A stretch of 59,714 nt of DNA from Corynebacterium phoceense (GTDB taxonomy: Bacteria > Actinomycetota > Actinomycetes > Mycobacteriales > Mycobacteriaceae): assembly GCF_900092335.1 (NCBI RefSeq), contig NZ_LT596208.1, forward strand, positions 1,654,877 through 1,714,590. Direction: 5' to 3'. The notes beneath the pieces were generated by a model. That model was not told the origin of the DNA, did not search any database, and worked only from the letters and a program-made list of their open reading frames with translations. A program made the translations under genes and the position numbers. Every line of letters begins with the position of its first letter. Position 1 is the stretch's first letter. This document shows positions 18,652 to 30,921 of this stretch, piece after piece.

Positions 18652-18690
18652 GCGGAACATAGTACATGACGCCCCGCTTCCGCGCGCACG

Positions 18691-19020
18691 TTATCGGCCT
18701 TGCGCGAGCGAGTGCACAACCGCCTCCGCTTCTTCTTCGCTGGTGCCCCGGAACCACAGGCGTACCTGCCCCACTGCGACGCCGAATTGACCGTTGTCGA
18801 GCAGCCGCTCCAGCTCGGCCGTTTGCTCCTCGTTGAGGACCTTCTCCTGGCTCTCGATGACCCTCCCCTGGTACACGAGCCCGATGACGAGCGCGAGGGC
18901 AGCGAGGACCATGCACACCACGGCGACGAGGCGCGGCGCACCAAAAAGTTGGCTGCCTATCGCCGCAAGGCAAAAGAATGCAGAGAAAGCGAAGAGAACG
19001 TAGCGCATGCGCACCAGCAT
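18691..19020 (-). CDS. Small two-helix membrane protein of unknown function
   Basis: A protein of about 109 residues with two adjacent hydrophobic helices (VLFAFSAFFCLAAIGSQLF and LVAVVCMVLAALALVIGLVY), then a soluble, charged C-terminal part (QEKVLNEEQTAELERLLDNGQ). No enzyme motif is visible. The start is uncertain: ATG 19020, ATG 19008 or TTG 19056 are all possible and none has a strong ribosome site. It lies upstream of ndk on the same strand and diverges from the HtaA-domain gene. Confidence 0.6.
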   Translation of the reverse strand: MLVRMRYVLFAFSAFFCLAAIGSQLFGAPRLVAVVCMVLAALALVIGLVYQGRVIESQEKVLNEEQTAELERLLDNGQFGVAVGQVRLWFRGTSEEEAEAVVHSLAQGR

Positions 19021-19132
19021 AACGAGGCCGCGCAGCGCATTCCGGTTTACCCCCAAAAGTATAGATATTTAATAATCTACCCTGCCCACGTACCCTTCGG
19101 CACAAACTTAGCACCCCCTTACTTCTCGAAGG

Positions 19133-19151
19133 TTAGGTTACCCTTTGTTAA
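19133..19151 (+). promoter_or_regulatory. Candidate DtxR operator upstream of the HtaA-domain gene
   Basis: TTAGGTTACCCTTTGTTAA matches the DtxR consensus TTAGGTTAGCCTAACCTAA at 14 of 19 positions, with a perfect eight-base left half-site. It lies about 72 bases before the GTG start of a heme-binding-type gene, with AT-rich promoter-like sequence after it. Iron repression is the likely role. Confidence 0.6.
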
Positions 19152-19222
19152 TTGTGCTTTATTGAGTGCGCGCGCTACTCAGCCGCCTTTGTTTCATCTC
19201 ATTGACCAAGGAGAACCCCATC

Positions 19223-21544
19223 GTGGCATCTCGTTTCCGACGCGGCACATTCATTGCCGCCCTCACCACCACCGCCCTCATCCCTCTCACTGTGCCTGCC
19301 TCCGCCGCAACGGCGGACGGTCACCTGCACTGGGGCATCCGCGCCAGCTTCAACAGCTACACCAACGGGGCGACCTACGTGGGCGACGGGGCAACGCGCA
19401 CGGACAATGGCTTTGATTTCGAGCTCACCGACGTCACCTTTGACAAGGAGTCGAAGCGAACCGAGGCCCAGTTCAACGGCACTATCCTCTACCGCAAGTA
19501 CTGCCAGGATGCCTCGCAACCGATGACGAGCGTGTGCGATCTCGACTTGCGATTCGAAGACCCGAAGGTCGTGCTCTCCCCCGCCGAGTCCTACCTTGAG
19601 GCTCACGTGAGCTCCAAGCAGTACCTTAAGAACGAGATCTACGCGCCCAAAGAGGCCGTCAAGATAGCTACCCTCAAGCCCAGCTCCGCCACGTTCACCA
19701 ACGAGGGCGGACGCGTCTCGTGGGAGAATATCGCTTCTACCCTGACCGAAGAAGGCAACCGCATGTTCTCCGAGTTCTACTCCGTGGGCGAGGGACTCGA
19801 TCCCGTGGCGCTGAACTATGTCGGTGAGGGCGCCACCTTCGTCGAGTCGGACATCACGCTGCGCACGCAGACCTGGAACTCCCACGCTGACTATGACGAC
19901 GGCGTGCACCAGCTCTTCGATACTGGCACCGGCGTACTCGTCGGCATGCCCGATGGACAGGGCTACGCGCTCATTGACAACAACCTAAAGGAAATCGCGG
20001 CCTTGCCCGCCCAGACCGGCAACCGTGGCCTCGCGGCCTACGATTCGAATCACAAGGTGCTCTACTACGTCGACGAGACCGACCGCGCCGAGCTCAAGGC
20101 AGTCGACATCACCGATTCCGGCTTCGGCACCCCGCGTGTAGCCGCCACCGCCTCCCACGACATCTACGCGGTGGGCTACCACCCGGGCACCGACGTCATT
20201 GCTGCTATCGTCCCGGAGGATTTTAGCGCCCGCACCGCAACGCTGCTTTCAGGGTCGAACGGAACCTTCACCGAGGCGCCGCTGCCCACCGGAGAACAGC
20301 TCTTCGGAGACACTCGCCTGGACGCGGAGCCGGGCACTATTTGGGCTAACGACTTCGCGTGGAAGAACCAGGCGGAGCTTTTGCCCATGAAAGACGGCAC
20401 GTTCCTCTACAACGGCTCGCCGGAGCCTTACTTCGAGGGCGAGGAACTCCCCACGAAGTCGCTGCTTTACTCCATCAAGCCCGACGCCACCGAGGTCACT
20501 GAGCGCGCCACCTTCATGAAGGGCTCGCGCTACACTTCCCAGAGCACCTACCTCGACGGGCTGTCCACCGATGGCGTGCACATCTACCGCTTTAACTCGA
20601 ATCCCAATCCGTCGGCCGCCGCCGCGCAGTCGCTCATTTACGATCCGGATACCCGCGACGTCAAGGCCGAGAGCGAGCCGACCTTTGGCGTGCTTCCGGG
20701 TTGGGCGGCTGTCGGCTTCGACGCAGACGGCACGCCCATTCAGCTTAATGGCTCGACCGGCGATCTCAACTGGCTCCAGCAGGGCAGCTTCACCGTGACG
20801 AAGTCCTTCCCGCTGCCCAACGGGCGCGAGACGACCAATGTCACGAACAACACGTTCCTGGTTCGCAAGGACGGCACCATGTTCGTGCCCACTCTCGACG
20901 AGTCGCGTGGAGACTGGAAGGAGCACTACGTCCTGCGCCGCATCGATGTCGCGTCCGAAGATACGCCCGCAATCAGCGAGGAAGACAACCTGGCTAAGCT
21001 GCGCAAGCGTGCGCTTGCTATTCCCCAGAAGAAGCTTGACGATGCCACCTCGGCACTGGCCGCAGATCCCACCAACGCTGAGCTGCAGCGTGATGTCGCT
21101 ATCGCTCAAGCAGAGCTCGACATCGCCACCGCCAAGCTCGACAATGACGCAGACAAACTCGCTGCCGCGCAACAGGCTCTCGCTAAGGCCCAAGCTGGCC
21201 AGCCGGAGTCGGGCAAGCCCAAGCCTGAAAACCCGAAGCCGGAAAACACCCAGCCAAACAAACCCAAACCTGAAAACCCAAAGCCGGAAAACACCCAGCC
21301 AAACAAGCCCAAACCTGAAAACCCAAAGCCGGAAAACACCCAGCCAAACAAGCCCAAACCTGAAAACCCGAAGCCGGAAAAGCCCGAGTCGGAGAAGTCA
21401 AGCAAGCCGGAGTCGATGAGTGCCTCGGCGACGGTGGCCTGGATCGTGCCGATCCTTACGCTCCTCGCGGCTCTAGGCAGCGTCGGCTACGCCGTTATCC
21501 ACGGCATGATCCCCGGTCTCAAGCTGCCGAAGCTCCCCTTCTAG
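19223..21544 (+). CDS. HtaA-domain heme-binding surface protein (ChtA/ChtC-like)
   Basis: A 773-residue surface protein. The GTG start follows AAGGAG. Residues 1-30 are a Sec signal peptide (cleavage near ASA-ATA). Residues about 33-200 form one HtaA (CR) domain, opening LHWGIRASFNSYTNG, the family that binds heme or hemoglobin in corynebacteria. The middle region (about 215-600) has repeating strand-like segments that could be a beta-propeller. A predicted coiled coil (about 600-660) leads into three 15-residue PKPEN repeats, then one C-terminal transmembrane helix and a short basic tail, with no LPxTG motif. This layout resembles C. diphtheriae ChtA/ChtC. It lies on the plus strand among minus-strand genes behind a DtxR-like site. 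Confidence 0.82.
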   Translation: MASRFRRGTFIAALTTTALIPLTVPASAATADGHLHWGIRASFNSYTNGATYVGDGATRTDNGFDFELTDVTFDKESKRTEAQFNGTILYRKYCQDASQPMTSVCDLDLRFEDPKVVLSPAESYLEAHVSSKQYLKNEIYAPKEAVKIATLKPSSATFTNEGGRVSWENIASTLTEEGNRMFSEFYSVGEGLDPVALNYVGEGATFVESDITLRTQTWNSHADYDDGVHQLFDTGTGVLVGMPDGQGYALIDNNLKEIAALPAQTGNRGLAAYDSNHKVLYYVDETDRAELKAVDITDSGFGTPRVAATASHDIYAVGYHPGTDVIAAIVPEDFSARTATLLSGSNGTFTEAPLPTGEQLFGDTRLDAEPGTIWANDFAWKNQAELLPMKDGTFLYNGSPEPYFEGEELPTKSLLYSIKPDATEVTERATFMKGSRYTSQSTYLDGLSTDGVHIYRFNSNPNPSAAAAQSLIYDPDTRDVKAESEPTFGVLPGWAAVGFDADGTPIQLNGSTGDLNWLQQGSFTVTKSFPLPNGRETTNVTNNTFLVRKDGTMFVPTLDESRGDWKEHYVLRRIDVASEDTPAISEEDNLAKLRKRALAIPQKKLDDATSALAADPTNAELQRDVAIAQAELDIATAKLDNDADKLAAAQQALAKAQAGQPESGKPKPENPKPENTQPNKPKPENPKPENTQPNKPKPENPKPENTQPNKPKPENPKPEKPESEKSSKPESMSASATVAWIVPILTLLAALGSVGYAVIHGMIPGLKLPKLPF
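21215..21382 (+). repeat. 45-bp coding tandem repeat (15-residue PKPEN unit)
   Basis: Three complete 45-base units (21215-21349) and a partial fourth encode K-P-K-P-E-N-P-K-P-E-N-T-Q-P-N. Units 2 and 3 are nearly identical in DNA, which suggests recent copy-number change. The segment is a Pro/Glu spacer between the coiled coil and the membrane anchor of the HtaA-domain protein and would span cell wall. Confidence 0.9.
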
Positions 21545-21547
21545 CGA

Positions 21548-22024
21548 TTAATTCGGAGCGTCGAGGTGTTGCGTCGTGAGGTAACCGCGGCGCATGCGCT
21601 CGACAATGATGGAGCGCAGATACAACGCCAGTCCCCATAGCATCGCAAAGATGATGGCAACGGCGAGCACAGACCAGTGGATGAAGATGCCCATCGCAGC
21701 GCCCACGATTTGGCCGGCGAAGATGACGGCGAGCGCCCACGGCTTCTTAATGAAAGCGAACATGATGACGTGGAACGCGAGCCACGCGCCCACCAGCGCG
21801 ATAGTGGTGGTCGTCCACAGCTCGCCGTTGTAGAGCATGCGCAACGCCAGCAGGGCAAGGACCAGCGTGATGACCTCCATGGTGAGGCCATTGGCCAGGA
21901 CCATGCCAGTGAACTGCTTGAGCGGGTCCTTGGCCGGAGCGTGGCCCATACCCAGCGGGCCTACCTCTGACTCAACGCGGGGCTTTCCCCGCAGATCGTC
22001 ACGGTTGTTGTTGCGCGAAGTCAT
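21548..22024 (-). CDS. DUF4233 membrane protein
   Basis: A 158-residue protein with a polar N-terminus of about 35 residues, then four hydrophobic helices (LANGLTMEVITLVLALLAL onward) and a short polar tail. It fits the DUF4233 family commonly found beside folC in actinobacteria. Function is unknown. Its end is only three bases from the end of the convergent HtaA-domain gene. It follows the ATP-grasp gene by 33 bases. Confidence 0.75.
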   Translation of the reverse strand: MTSRNNNRDDLRGKPRVESEVGPLGMGHAPAKDPLKQFTGMVLANGLTMEVITLVLALLALRMLYNGELWTTTTIALVGAWLAFHVIMFAFIKKPWALAVIFAGQIVGAAMGIFIHWSVLAVAIIFAMLWGLALYLRSIIVERMRRGYLTTQHLDAPN

Positions 22025-22057
22025 GCAAGTGAGTGTGCCAAAACCAGTGAGCCAAGT

Positions 22058-22897
22058 CTAATTAATCTGGGCCGCCACGTGGTCCAGAATTGCCCCCGCA
22101 ACGTCGACGCCGGTGATTTCCGTGAGCGCCACGAATTGAGCGTTGGAATTGACCTCGCAGATAAGCGGTGCGCCGTCCGCATCAAAGAGCACGTCGATGC
22201 CGCCGAAGTCGAGGCCGGTCGCGCCCATAGCGCCCCGCGCAGCCGCGATGGTGGCGGCATCGGGAGCAAAGGCCTCGGCCGTGCCGCCGGCTGCGATATT
22301 CGCACGGAAGTCGCCGGAGCTGCGGCGGATCATGGCAGCGACGAGGTCATCGCCCACGAAGTAGAGGCGGGCGTCCGTGCCTGCGGCCGCAGCGATGAAG
22401 CGCTGGAGGACGGCGTCCTCCGTGCCCAGGCCGCGCAGGAAATCCAAAAGTCCGGCGCGGGACTCGACTAATTCCACGCCCGCGCCCCAGGAGCTGCGGG
22501 CACGCTTGGCCACGAGCGGGAGCCCGAGAGTGTCGATGGCGGCGTCGGCGTACTTGCCCCAGGCGGTCTGCGGGGCAAAGCGCAGCGGCACGAGCAACGT
22601 GTCCGGCTGAGGCACGCCTGCGGCGAGCAGGGCCGGGTACGTGAGCGCCTTGGAATCGCAAGTCTCGACGGCCGCGGCGGAGTTGAATACGCGCGTGCCC
22701 CGGGCCTCGAGGAGCCGGAGGAGTGCGACGTCCTTGTCGAAGGCCAGGGCGAAGGAGGGGGCATCGGCAAGCTGGGCATGGGCATTGGTGACGCGGTCCA
22801 GCGTGAGCCCGCGGGCGCGGGCGGCGTCCTCAAGCAGGCCGAACTGGCGGTCAAAGACCGGCCAGTTGAGCCACGCGTTGTGGACGAGCCAGCCCAT
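22058..22897 (-). CDS. ATP-grasp ligase, RimK-like
   Basis: A 279-residue ATP-grasp protein. Residues about 75-125 form the first subdomain (CDSKALTYPALLAAGVPQPDTLL). The ATP-binding LPLVAKRARSSWGAGVELV loop and the Mg-binding GIDVLFDADGAPLICEVNSNAQF follow, with E and N in the usual RimK positions. RimK-type enzymes add amino acids, often glutamate, to proteins or cofactors. The ATG directly follows the folC stop (TAGATG), so it is coupled to folylpolyglutamate synthase. A role in a folate- or glutamate-ligation step is possible but not shown by the sequence. Confidence 0.75.
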   Translation of the reverse strand: MGWLVHNAWLNWPVFDRQFGLLEDAARARGLTLDRVTNAHAQLADAPSFALAFDKDVALLRLLEARGTRVFNSAAAVETCDSKALTYPALLAAGVPQPDTLLVPLRFAPQTAWGKYADAAIDTLGLPLVAKRARSSWGAGVELVESRAGLLDFLRGLGTEDAVLQRFIAAAAGTDARLYFVGDDLVAAMIRRSSGDFRANIAAGGTAEAFAPDAATIAAARGAMGATGLDFGGIDVLFDADGAPLICEVNSNAQFVALTEITGVDVAGAILDHVAAQIN

Positions 22898-24442
22898 CTA
22901 CGCTCCCAGGAGGGTGCGGGCCTCGCCGGCCGTGGCGACGGAGCCGGTGATGATGATGCCCTTGCCCGCGAAGGCCTGGGCGCCGTCTTCGTCGGCGAGC
23001 TCGATAGCCTGGTCCACCGCGTCGAGGATGGTATGCGCGGTGTAGACGCGCTCGTCGCCGAAGACGTCGGCGGCGAGTTCCGCGAGCTCCTCCATCTCCA
23101 TCGCGCGGGGGTTGGAATTCTGCGTGATGACCACGCGATTGACAGCGGGCTCGAGCGTCTTCAAGATGTCGAGGACGTCCTTGTCACCGAAGATGGACAC
23201 GACGGCGGTGACGTCTGCGAAGTCGAAGTCGCGGTCGAGCGCGGCGACGAGCGAACGCATGCCGTGCGCGTTATGCGCGGAGTCAACGAAGACCGCCGGG
23301 TTGGCACGCAAGCGCTCGAAGCGGCCCGGGACCGTGGCTTGGGCGAAGCCGTTGCGGACACTTGCGATGTCGAGGGCGTGGCCAGCGTGGGCGCCGAAGA
23401 AGGCCTCCACAGCGGCGAGAGCGGTGGCCGCGTTGTGGGCCTGGTGCTCGCCGAAGAGCGGAATGAAGATGCCCTCGTAGGTGCCGCCCAGGCCGCGCAG
23501 AATGAGCTGCTGGCCGCCCACGGCGACAGCAGACTCGGCGACGGCGAACTCGGAGCCCTCGCGCGCGACACCAGAGTCAGTGTCTACGGCGCGCTGGAGG
23601 AGGACCTTCATGGCGTCGGGCTCCTGCACGCCAATGATCGCGATGTTCTCGTCCGGGCCGGCGTCGAAGCCCTCGTCGTGCGGGCGCGGCTTGATAATAC
23701 CGGCCTTCTGCTCAGCGATCTCCGGGAGGGTCTCCCCCAGCCAGTTCATGTGGTCCATGCCGATAGGCGTGATGACGGAGACGTCCGCGTTGATGACGTT
23801 CGTGGCGTCCCAGGTGCCGCCCATGCCGACCTCGACGACGGCGACGTCGACGGGAGCGTCCGCGAAGGCCGCGAAGGCCAGCGCCACGAGGACTTCGAAC
23901 TTGCTCATCGGGGCTTGCCCGGCGAACTTGTCGTCGACCATCGCCACGTAAGGGGCGATCTCCTCCCAGATGCGTACGAGGTCGCGCGCGGGAATGGGAT
24001 TGCCGTCGATGACGATGCACTCGGTCATCCTGCTCAGTGCTGGCGTGGTGAACAGGCCGGTGCGGCGGTGGAAGGCGCGCAGGAGCGAATCCGTAAGACG
24101 AGCGGTTGAGGTCTTTCCATTCGTGCCGGCGATGTGGATGGCCGGGAAAGTCTTCTCCGGGTTGCCCAAGATGTCGAGGAGCATCTCCACGCGGTCGAGC
24201 GAGGGATTCGGATCCGTCTCGCGCGGGCGCGCGTTGAGCTCCGCCTCGAGTGCTGCCAGCTGAGCCAGCTCTTCAGGGGTGTCCTCCGCGGGCGCGGGCT
24301 CCTCGTACTCGTCCTCGGAACCCATGCCGAGGTTGAGCGTGAGCCCGGAGTCGGTGATCTCCACCGGGCTGTCCGCGGTGCCCTCGGCAAGTGCGTCGAC
24401 GATCTCGAACTCGTCGTCCTTGCTGTCCTTCTTGTCTGCCAC
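22898..24442 (-). CDS. folC: Folylpolyglutamate synthase / dihydrofolate synthase FolC
   Basis: A 514-residue Mur-ligase-family enzyme that adds glutamate to dihydropteroate and folates. The ATP-binding motif is HIAGTNGKTSTARL at about residues 102-115, followed by TGLFTTPALSRM and ITPIGMDHMNWLG. The first 70 residues are acidic and precede the usual family start. The GTG at 24442 overlaps the valS stop by one base (TAGTG), so expression is coupled to valS. A start further inside cannot be excluded. Confidence 0.93.
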   Translation of the reverse strand: MADKKDSKDDEFEIVDALAEGTADSPVEITDSGLTLNLGMGSEDEYEEPAPAEDTPEELAQLAALEAELNARPRETDPNPSLDRVEMLLDILGNPEKTFPAIHIAGTNGKTSTARLTDSLLRAFHRRTGLFTTPALSRMTECIVIDGNPIPARDLVRIWEEIAPYVAMVDDKFAGQAPMSKFEVLVALAFAAFADAPVDVAVVEVGMGGTWDATNVINADVSVITPIGMDHMNWLGETLPEIAEQKAGIIKPRPHDEGFDAGPDENIAIIGVQEPDAMKVLLQRAVDTDSGVAREGSEFAVAESAVAVGGQQLILRGLGGTYEGIFIPLFGEHQAHNAATALAAVEAFFGAHAGHALDIASVRNGFAQATVPGRFERLRANPAVFVDSAHNAHGMRSLVAALDRDFDFADVTAVVSIFGDKDVLDILKTLEPAVNRVVITQNSNPRAMEMEELAELAADVFGDERVYTAHTILDAVDQAIELADEDGAQAFAGKGIIITGSVATAGEARTLLGA

Positions 24443-27171
24443 TACTTGAGTGCCTCCAGGCGTGCGGTAATGCGCTCGACCTCTTCTTGTGCAACCTGCT
24501 GGCGGGTGCGGATCTTCTCCACGACGGTATCGGGAGCCTTGGAAAGGAAGGCCTCATTGGCGAGCTTCTTGCCGGTCTGCTCAAGTTCCTTCTCCGCCTT
24601 GCCCAGGTCCTTGGTCAGGCGCTTGCGCTCGGCCTCGACGTCGACGGTGCCGGAGGTATCCAGTGCGACCTCGACGGTGGCCTGGGTGAGGCGCACCTCG
24701 ATGGACGCGGACGGCGCGAAGCCGTCTTCCGGCTCGGTTGTGTTGGCGAGGTTGCGGATCATAGCCTCGAGCGGCACTAGATCGCAGGCGGCGAAATCGA
24801 GGCGGCCCGGGACCTTCTGCGAAGGCTTGACGCCTTGGTCGGAGCGGAAGCGGCGCAGCTCGGTGATGAGCTTGTCCGCGTCCGCGATGCGGCGCGCGGC
24901 AACCTCGTCCTTCTCGGCGCCACCGTTGGTGTCCTCCTGCGTCGGCCACGGGGCGACGACGATGGTCTCGCCGCCGGTGAGAGCCTTCCACAGGACCTCG
25001 GTGACAAACGGCATGGTCGGGTGGAGCAGGCGCAGGACCACGTCGAGGACGCGGCCCAGAACGAGCTGCGTATTGTGGCCGGTCAGCCGCTCCGCGTCTG
25101 ACGTTTCTGCCGAATCGAAGTCGCGCGGGATCTGCGTCTTGGCAATCTCGACGTACCAGTCGCACAGCTCGTCCCACGCGAAGTGGTAGAGCAGCTCGTT
25201 GGCCTTGGCGAACTGGTAGTCGTCCAGGTACTTATCCACCTGAACGCGGACCTCTTCGGCGCGGTCGAGGATCCAGCGGTCGGCATCCGAGAGCGCGTCG
25301 CGAGCGGGCAGCTCGCCCACGCCCGCGCCGTTCATGAGCGCGAACTTGGTGGCATTAAAGAGCTTGGTCGCGAAGTTTCGGGAGGCCGCGGCGGCGTCCT
25401 GGCCCAGCGGCAGGTCAACGCCCGGGTTGGCGCCGCGTGCCAGCGTGAAGCGCAGGGCGTCCGCACCGTAGTCTCGGACCCAGTCCATGGGGTCGATGCC
25501 GTTGCCGAGCGACTTGGACATCTTGCGGCCCTGCTCGTCGCGGACGAGGCCGTGCAGATAGATGTCGTGGAACGGAATCTGCGGACGGCCGTCCTTGCCT
25601 TCGCCGAGGAGCTCCGGGGTATGAGCCCCCGCGAAGGTGCCGAACATCATCATGCGAGCGACCCAGAAGAAGAGGATGTCGTACGCGGTGACGAGCACGT
25701 TCGTGGGATAGAACTTCTCCAGATCCGGGGTCTTCTCCGGCCAGCCGAGCGTGGAGAAGGGCCACAACGCCGAGGAGAACCAGGTGTCGAGGACGTCGGG
25801 GTCCTGGACGTAGCCGGCCGGCGGCTCCTCGTCGGGGCCGACGCAGACGATATCGCCGTCCGGGCCGTACCAGATCGGGATACGGTGGCCCCACCACAGC
25901 TGGCGCGAAATGCACCAGTCGTGCATGTCATCGACCCAGTCGAAGTAACGCGGCTCCAGGGAGGTCGGGTGGATGACGGTATCGCCCTCGCGGACGGCGT
26001 CGCCGGAGTACTTGGCGAGCTTCTCCACGGCGACGAACCACTGCAGGGACAGGCGCGGCTCGACGGGCTCGCCGGAACGCTCCGAGTGGCCCACGGAGTG
26101 GACGTAGGGGCGGATTTCCTTGACAATGCGCCCCTGCTCGGCGAGCGCCTCGCGGATCTGCACGCGGGCCTCTTCGCGGGTCAAACCATCGAACTGGGTG
26201 CCCGTGTTTGCGATATGGCCGGTTGTGTCCATGATGTTCGGCATGTCCAGGTTGTGGCGCAGGCCCATCTGGTAGTCGTTCGGGTCGTGGGCCGGAGTGA
26301 TCTTCACGGCGCCGGTGCCGAATTCCATGTCCACGTAGTCGTCGGCGATGACCTTGAGCGTGAGGTCGTCGCGGAATGGGTGCGGGAACTCCTGGCCGAC
26401 GAGGTCCTTGTAGCGCTCGTCGTCCGGGTGGACGGCAATCGCGACGTCGCCGAGCATTGTCTCCACACGGGTCGTGGCCACGATGAGGTGCGGCTCGTCG
26501 TCATTGAGGGAGCCGTAGCGAATGGAGACGAGCTCACCCTCGACGTCTTTGTAGACGACCTCGATGTCGGAGACGGCGGTCTCGAGCACCGGCGACCAGT
26601 TGACCAGGCGGTTGGCTTGATAGATCAGGCCTTCGTCGTAGAGCTGCTTGAAGATAGTCTGGACGGCGCGAGAGAGACCATCATCAAGCGTAAAGCGCTC
26701 GCGGGACCAGTCCACGGAGTCGCCGATGGCGCGCATCTGATTCTGAATAGTTCCGCCGTACTCGCGCTTCCACTCCCAGACCTTCTCAATGAATTCCTCG
26801 CGGTCGTAGTCCCAGCGGGACTTGCCCTCGGTCTCCTTCAGCTTGGCCTCGACCTTGGTCTGGGTCGCGATACCCGCGTGGTCCGCGCCCGGCAGCCACA
26901 GCGTAGCGAAGCCCTGCATGCGCTTGCGGCGGATAATCGAGTCGATGAGCGTGTGGTCCAAGGCGTGGCCCATGTGCAGCTGACCGGTGACGTTCGGCGG
27001 CGGCAACACGATGGAATACGGCTCGGCCTCGGACTCGGCCGACGGTGTGAAGTAGCCCGCCTTCACCCAGCCTTCGTAGAGGTCAGATTCGACCGACTGC
27101 GGATCCCAGGACTTGGGCAGCGCGTCGGCGCGGTTGGTACCAACTAAATTCTTGTCATTTCGCTCAGTCAC
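24442..27171 (-). CDS. valS: Valyl-tRNA synthetase
   Basis: A 909-residue class I synthetase. The HIGH-type motif HMGH is at residues 66-69 within [18 protein letters not shown]. The editing domain follows, and the KMSKS motif (KMSKSLGN) is near residue 550. The C-terminal coiled-coil arm is present ([20 protein letters not shown]). The length is normal. The start is GTG at 27171, 94 bases from the divergent panB start. Confidence 0.97.
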   Translation of the reverse strand: MTERNDKNLVGTNRADALPKSWDPQSVESDLYEGWVKAGYFTPSAESEAEPYSIVLPPPNVTGQLHMGHALDHTLIDSIIRRKRMQGFATLWLPGADHAGIATQTKVEAKLKETEGKSRWDYDREEFIEKVWEWKREYGGTIQNQMRAIGDSVDWSRERFTLDDGLSRAVQTIFKQLYDEGLIYQANRLVNWSPVLETAVSDIEVVYKDVEGELVSIRYGSLNDDEPHLIVATTRVETMLGDVAIAVHPDDERYKDLVGQEFPHPFRDDLTLKVIADDYVDMEFGTGAVKITPAHDPNDYQMGLRHNLDMPNIMDTTGHIANTGTQFDGLTREEARVQIREALAEQGRIVKEIRPYVHSVGHSERSGEPVEPRLSLQWFVAVEKLAKYSGDAVREGDTVIHPTSLEPRYFDWVDDMHDWCISRQLWWGHRIPIWYGPDGDIVCVGPDEEPPAGYVQDPDVLDTWFSSALWPFSTLGWPEKTPDLEKFYPTNVLVTAYDILFFWVARMMMFGTFAGAHTPELLGEGKDGRPQIPFHDIYLHGLVRDEQGRKMSKSLGNGIDPMDWVRDYGADALRFTLARGANPGVDLPLGQDAAAASRNFATKLFNATKFALMNGAGVGELPARDALSDADRWILDRAEEVRVQVDKYLDDYQFAKANELLYHFAWDELCDWYVEIAKTQIPRDFDSAETSDAERLTGHNTQLVLGRVLDVVLRLLHPTMPFVTEVLWKALTGGETIVVAPWPTQEDTNGGAEKDEVAARRIADADKLITELRRFRSDQGVKPSQKVPGRLDFAACDLVPLEAMIRNLANTTEPEDGFAPSASIEVRLTQATVEVALDTSGTVDVEAERKRLTKDLGKAEKELEQTGKKLANEAFLSKAPDTVVEKIRTRQQVAQEEVERITARLEALK

Positions 27172-27265
27172 CCGGCCAAGTCTACCCTGTGCGTCAACGG
27201 CGAATTCTTACCCCCTTTTCGTCATTTTCCCCCGCCCGCGCGCGCCCGGCGTTACATTGCTTTCC

Positions 27266-28074
27266 ATGTCTTCACACGTAACCCGCCTGCGCACGCGCCA
27301 CTTCCTCGACGCGCATGCACAAGGAACCAAGTTTTCCTGCTTGACCAGCTACGATGCCCTCACCGCCGGCATTTTTGACGAGGCTGGCATCGATCTCCTC
27401 CTCGTCGGTGACTCCGCCGCGAACGTCGTCTACGGCCGCGAGACCACACTCTCCCTTACCCTCGACGAAACCATCACCATGGCCAAGGCCGTCGTCGCCG
27501 CCACACAACGCGCCTTCGTCGTCGTCGATCTTCCCTTCGGTTCCTACGAGGCCTCGCCGTCTCAGGCGCTCGCATCCGCCGTCCGCGTCATGAAGGAGAC
27601 CGGGGCGCACGCCGTGAAGTTCGAGGGCGGCGCAGAGCTCGCCCCCACCGTCGAGAAGTTGGTCGCCGCAGGCATCCCCGTCTGCGCGCACATCGGGTTC
27701 ACGCCCCAGTCCGTCCACGCCTTGGGCGGCTTCCGCGTCCAAGGCCGCGGGGACCACGCCGACCGCTTGCTTGCCGATGCCTCCTCCCTCGCCGCCGCCG
27801 GCGCCTTCGCCGTCGTCCTCGAGATGGTCCCGGCCCCCGTTGCCGCGCGCGTCACGAAGGCCATCGACATCCCGACAATCGGCATCGGCGCCGGGGCCGA
27901 CACCGACGGCCAGATCCTCGTATGGACCGACATGGCCGGCCTGTCCACCGTCGCCCCGCGCTTCTCCCGCACGTACGCAGACCTGCGCGCCACGCTCGCC
28001 GAGGCCGTCTCCTCCTACATCGCGGACATCAACTCCGGCTCCTTCCCCTCCGAGGCAGAAAGCTTTCAGGACTA

Positions 28075-28075
<1 letters not shown>
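27266..28075 (+). CDS. panB: 3-methyl-2-oxobutanoate hydroxymethyltransferase PanB
   Basis: A 269-residue enzyme for the first committed step of pantothenate synthesis, making ketopantoate from ketoisovalerate. Motifs are [24 protein letters not shown], the metal-site region [15 protein letters not shown], and [10 protein letters not shown]. The ATG at 27266 gives [15 protein letters not shown], and the open frame upstream is not conserved. Its stop overlaps the panC start (TAATG). It lies divergent from valS. Confidence 0.95.
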
Positions 28076-30802
<2,727 letters not shown>

Positions 30803-30804
30803 TC

Positions 30805-30888
30805 CCCCGTTCCTTGCGAAAATCGTCGCGAGAGTTCAACGCACATGACGATTTTCGGCAGCAACTCGCCCCGTTCCTTGCGAAAATC
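30805..30888. repeat. 20-bp direct repeat between tetR and clpX
   Basis: CCCCGTTCCTTGCGAAAATC occurs at 30805-30824 and again, identical, at 30869-30888, 64 bases apart. Each copy feeds one arm of a hairpin: CGAAAATCGTC (30817-30827) pairs with GACGATTTTCG (30848-30858), and the second copy leads into the terminator at 30885-30918. There are only two units, so it is not a CRISPR array. Confidence 0.9.
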
Positions 30889-30918
30889 CTCCCGCGCCAG
30901 CACGGCTGCGGGAGGATT
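30885..30918. terminator. Bidirectional terminator between tetR and clpX
   Basis: AATCCTCCCGC (30885-30895) pairs with GCGGGAGGATT (30908-30918) across a 12-base loop. On the plus strand CTTTT follows and on the minus strand TTTCGC follows, so it can serve both the TetR gene and clpX. Confidence 0.75.
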
Positions 30919-30921
30919 CTT

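Noticed and set aside
21215-21382. Possible CRISPR array
   Set aside because: The repeats are contiguous 45-base coding units with no spacers and keep the reading frame.
30805-30888. Possible CRISPR-like repeat
   Set aside because: There are only two units, 64 bases apart, explained by two hairpins, and no cas gene is near.
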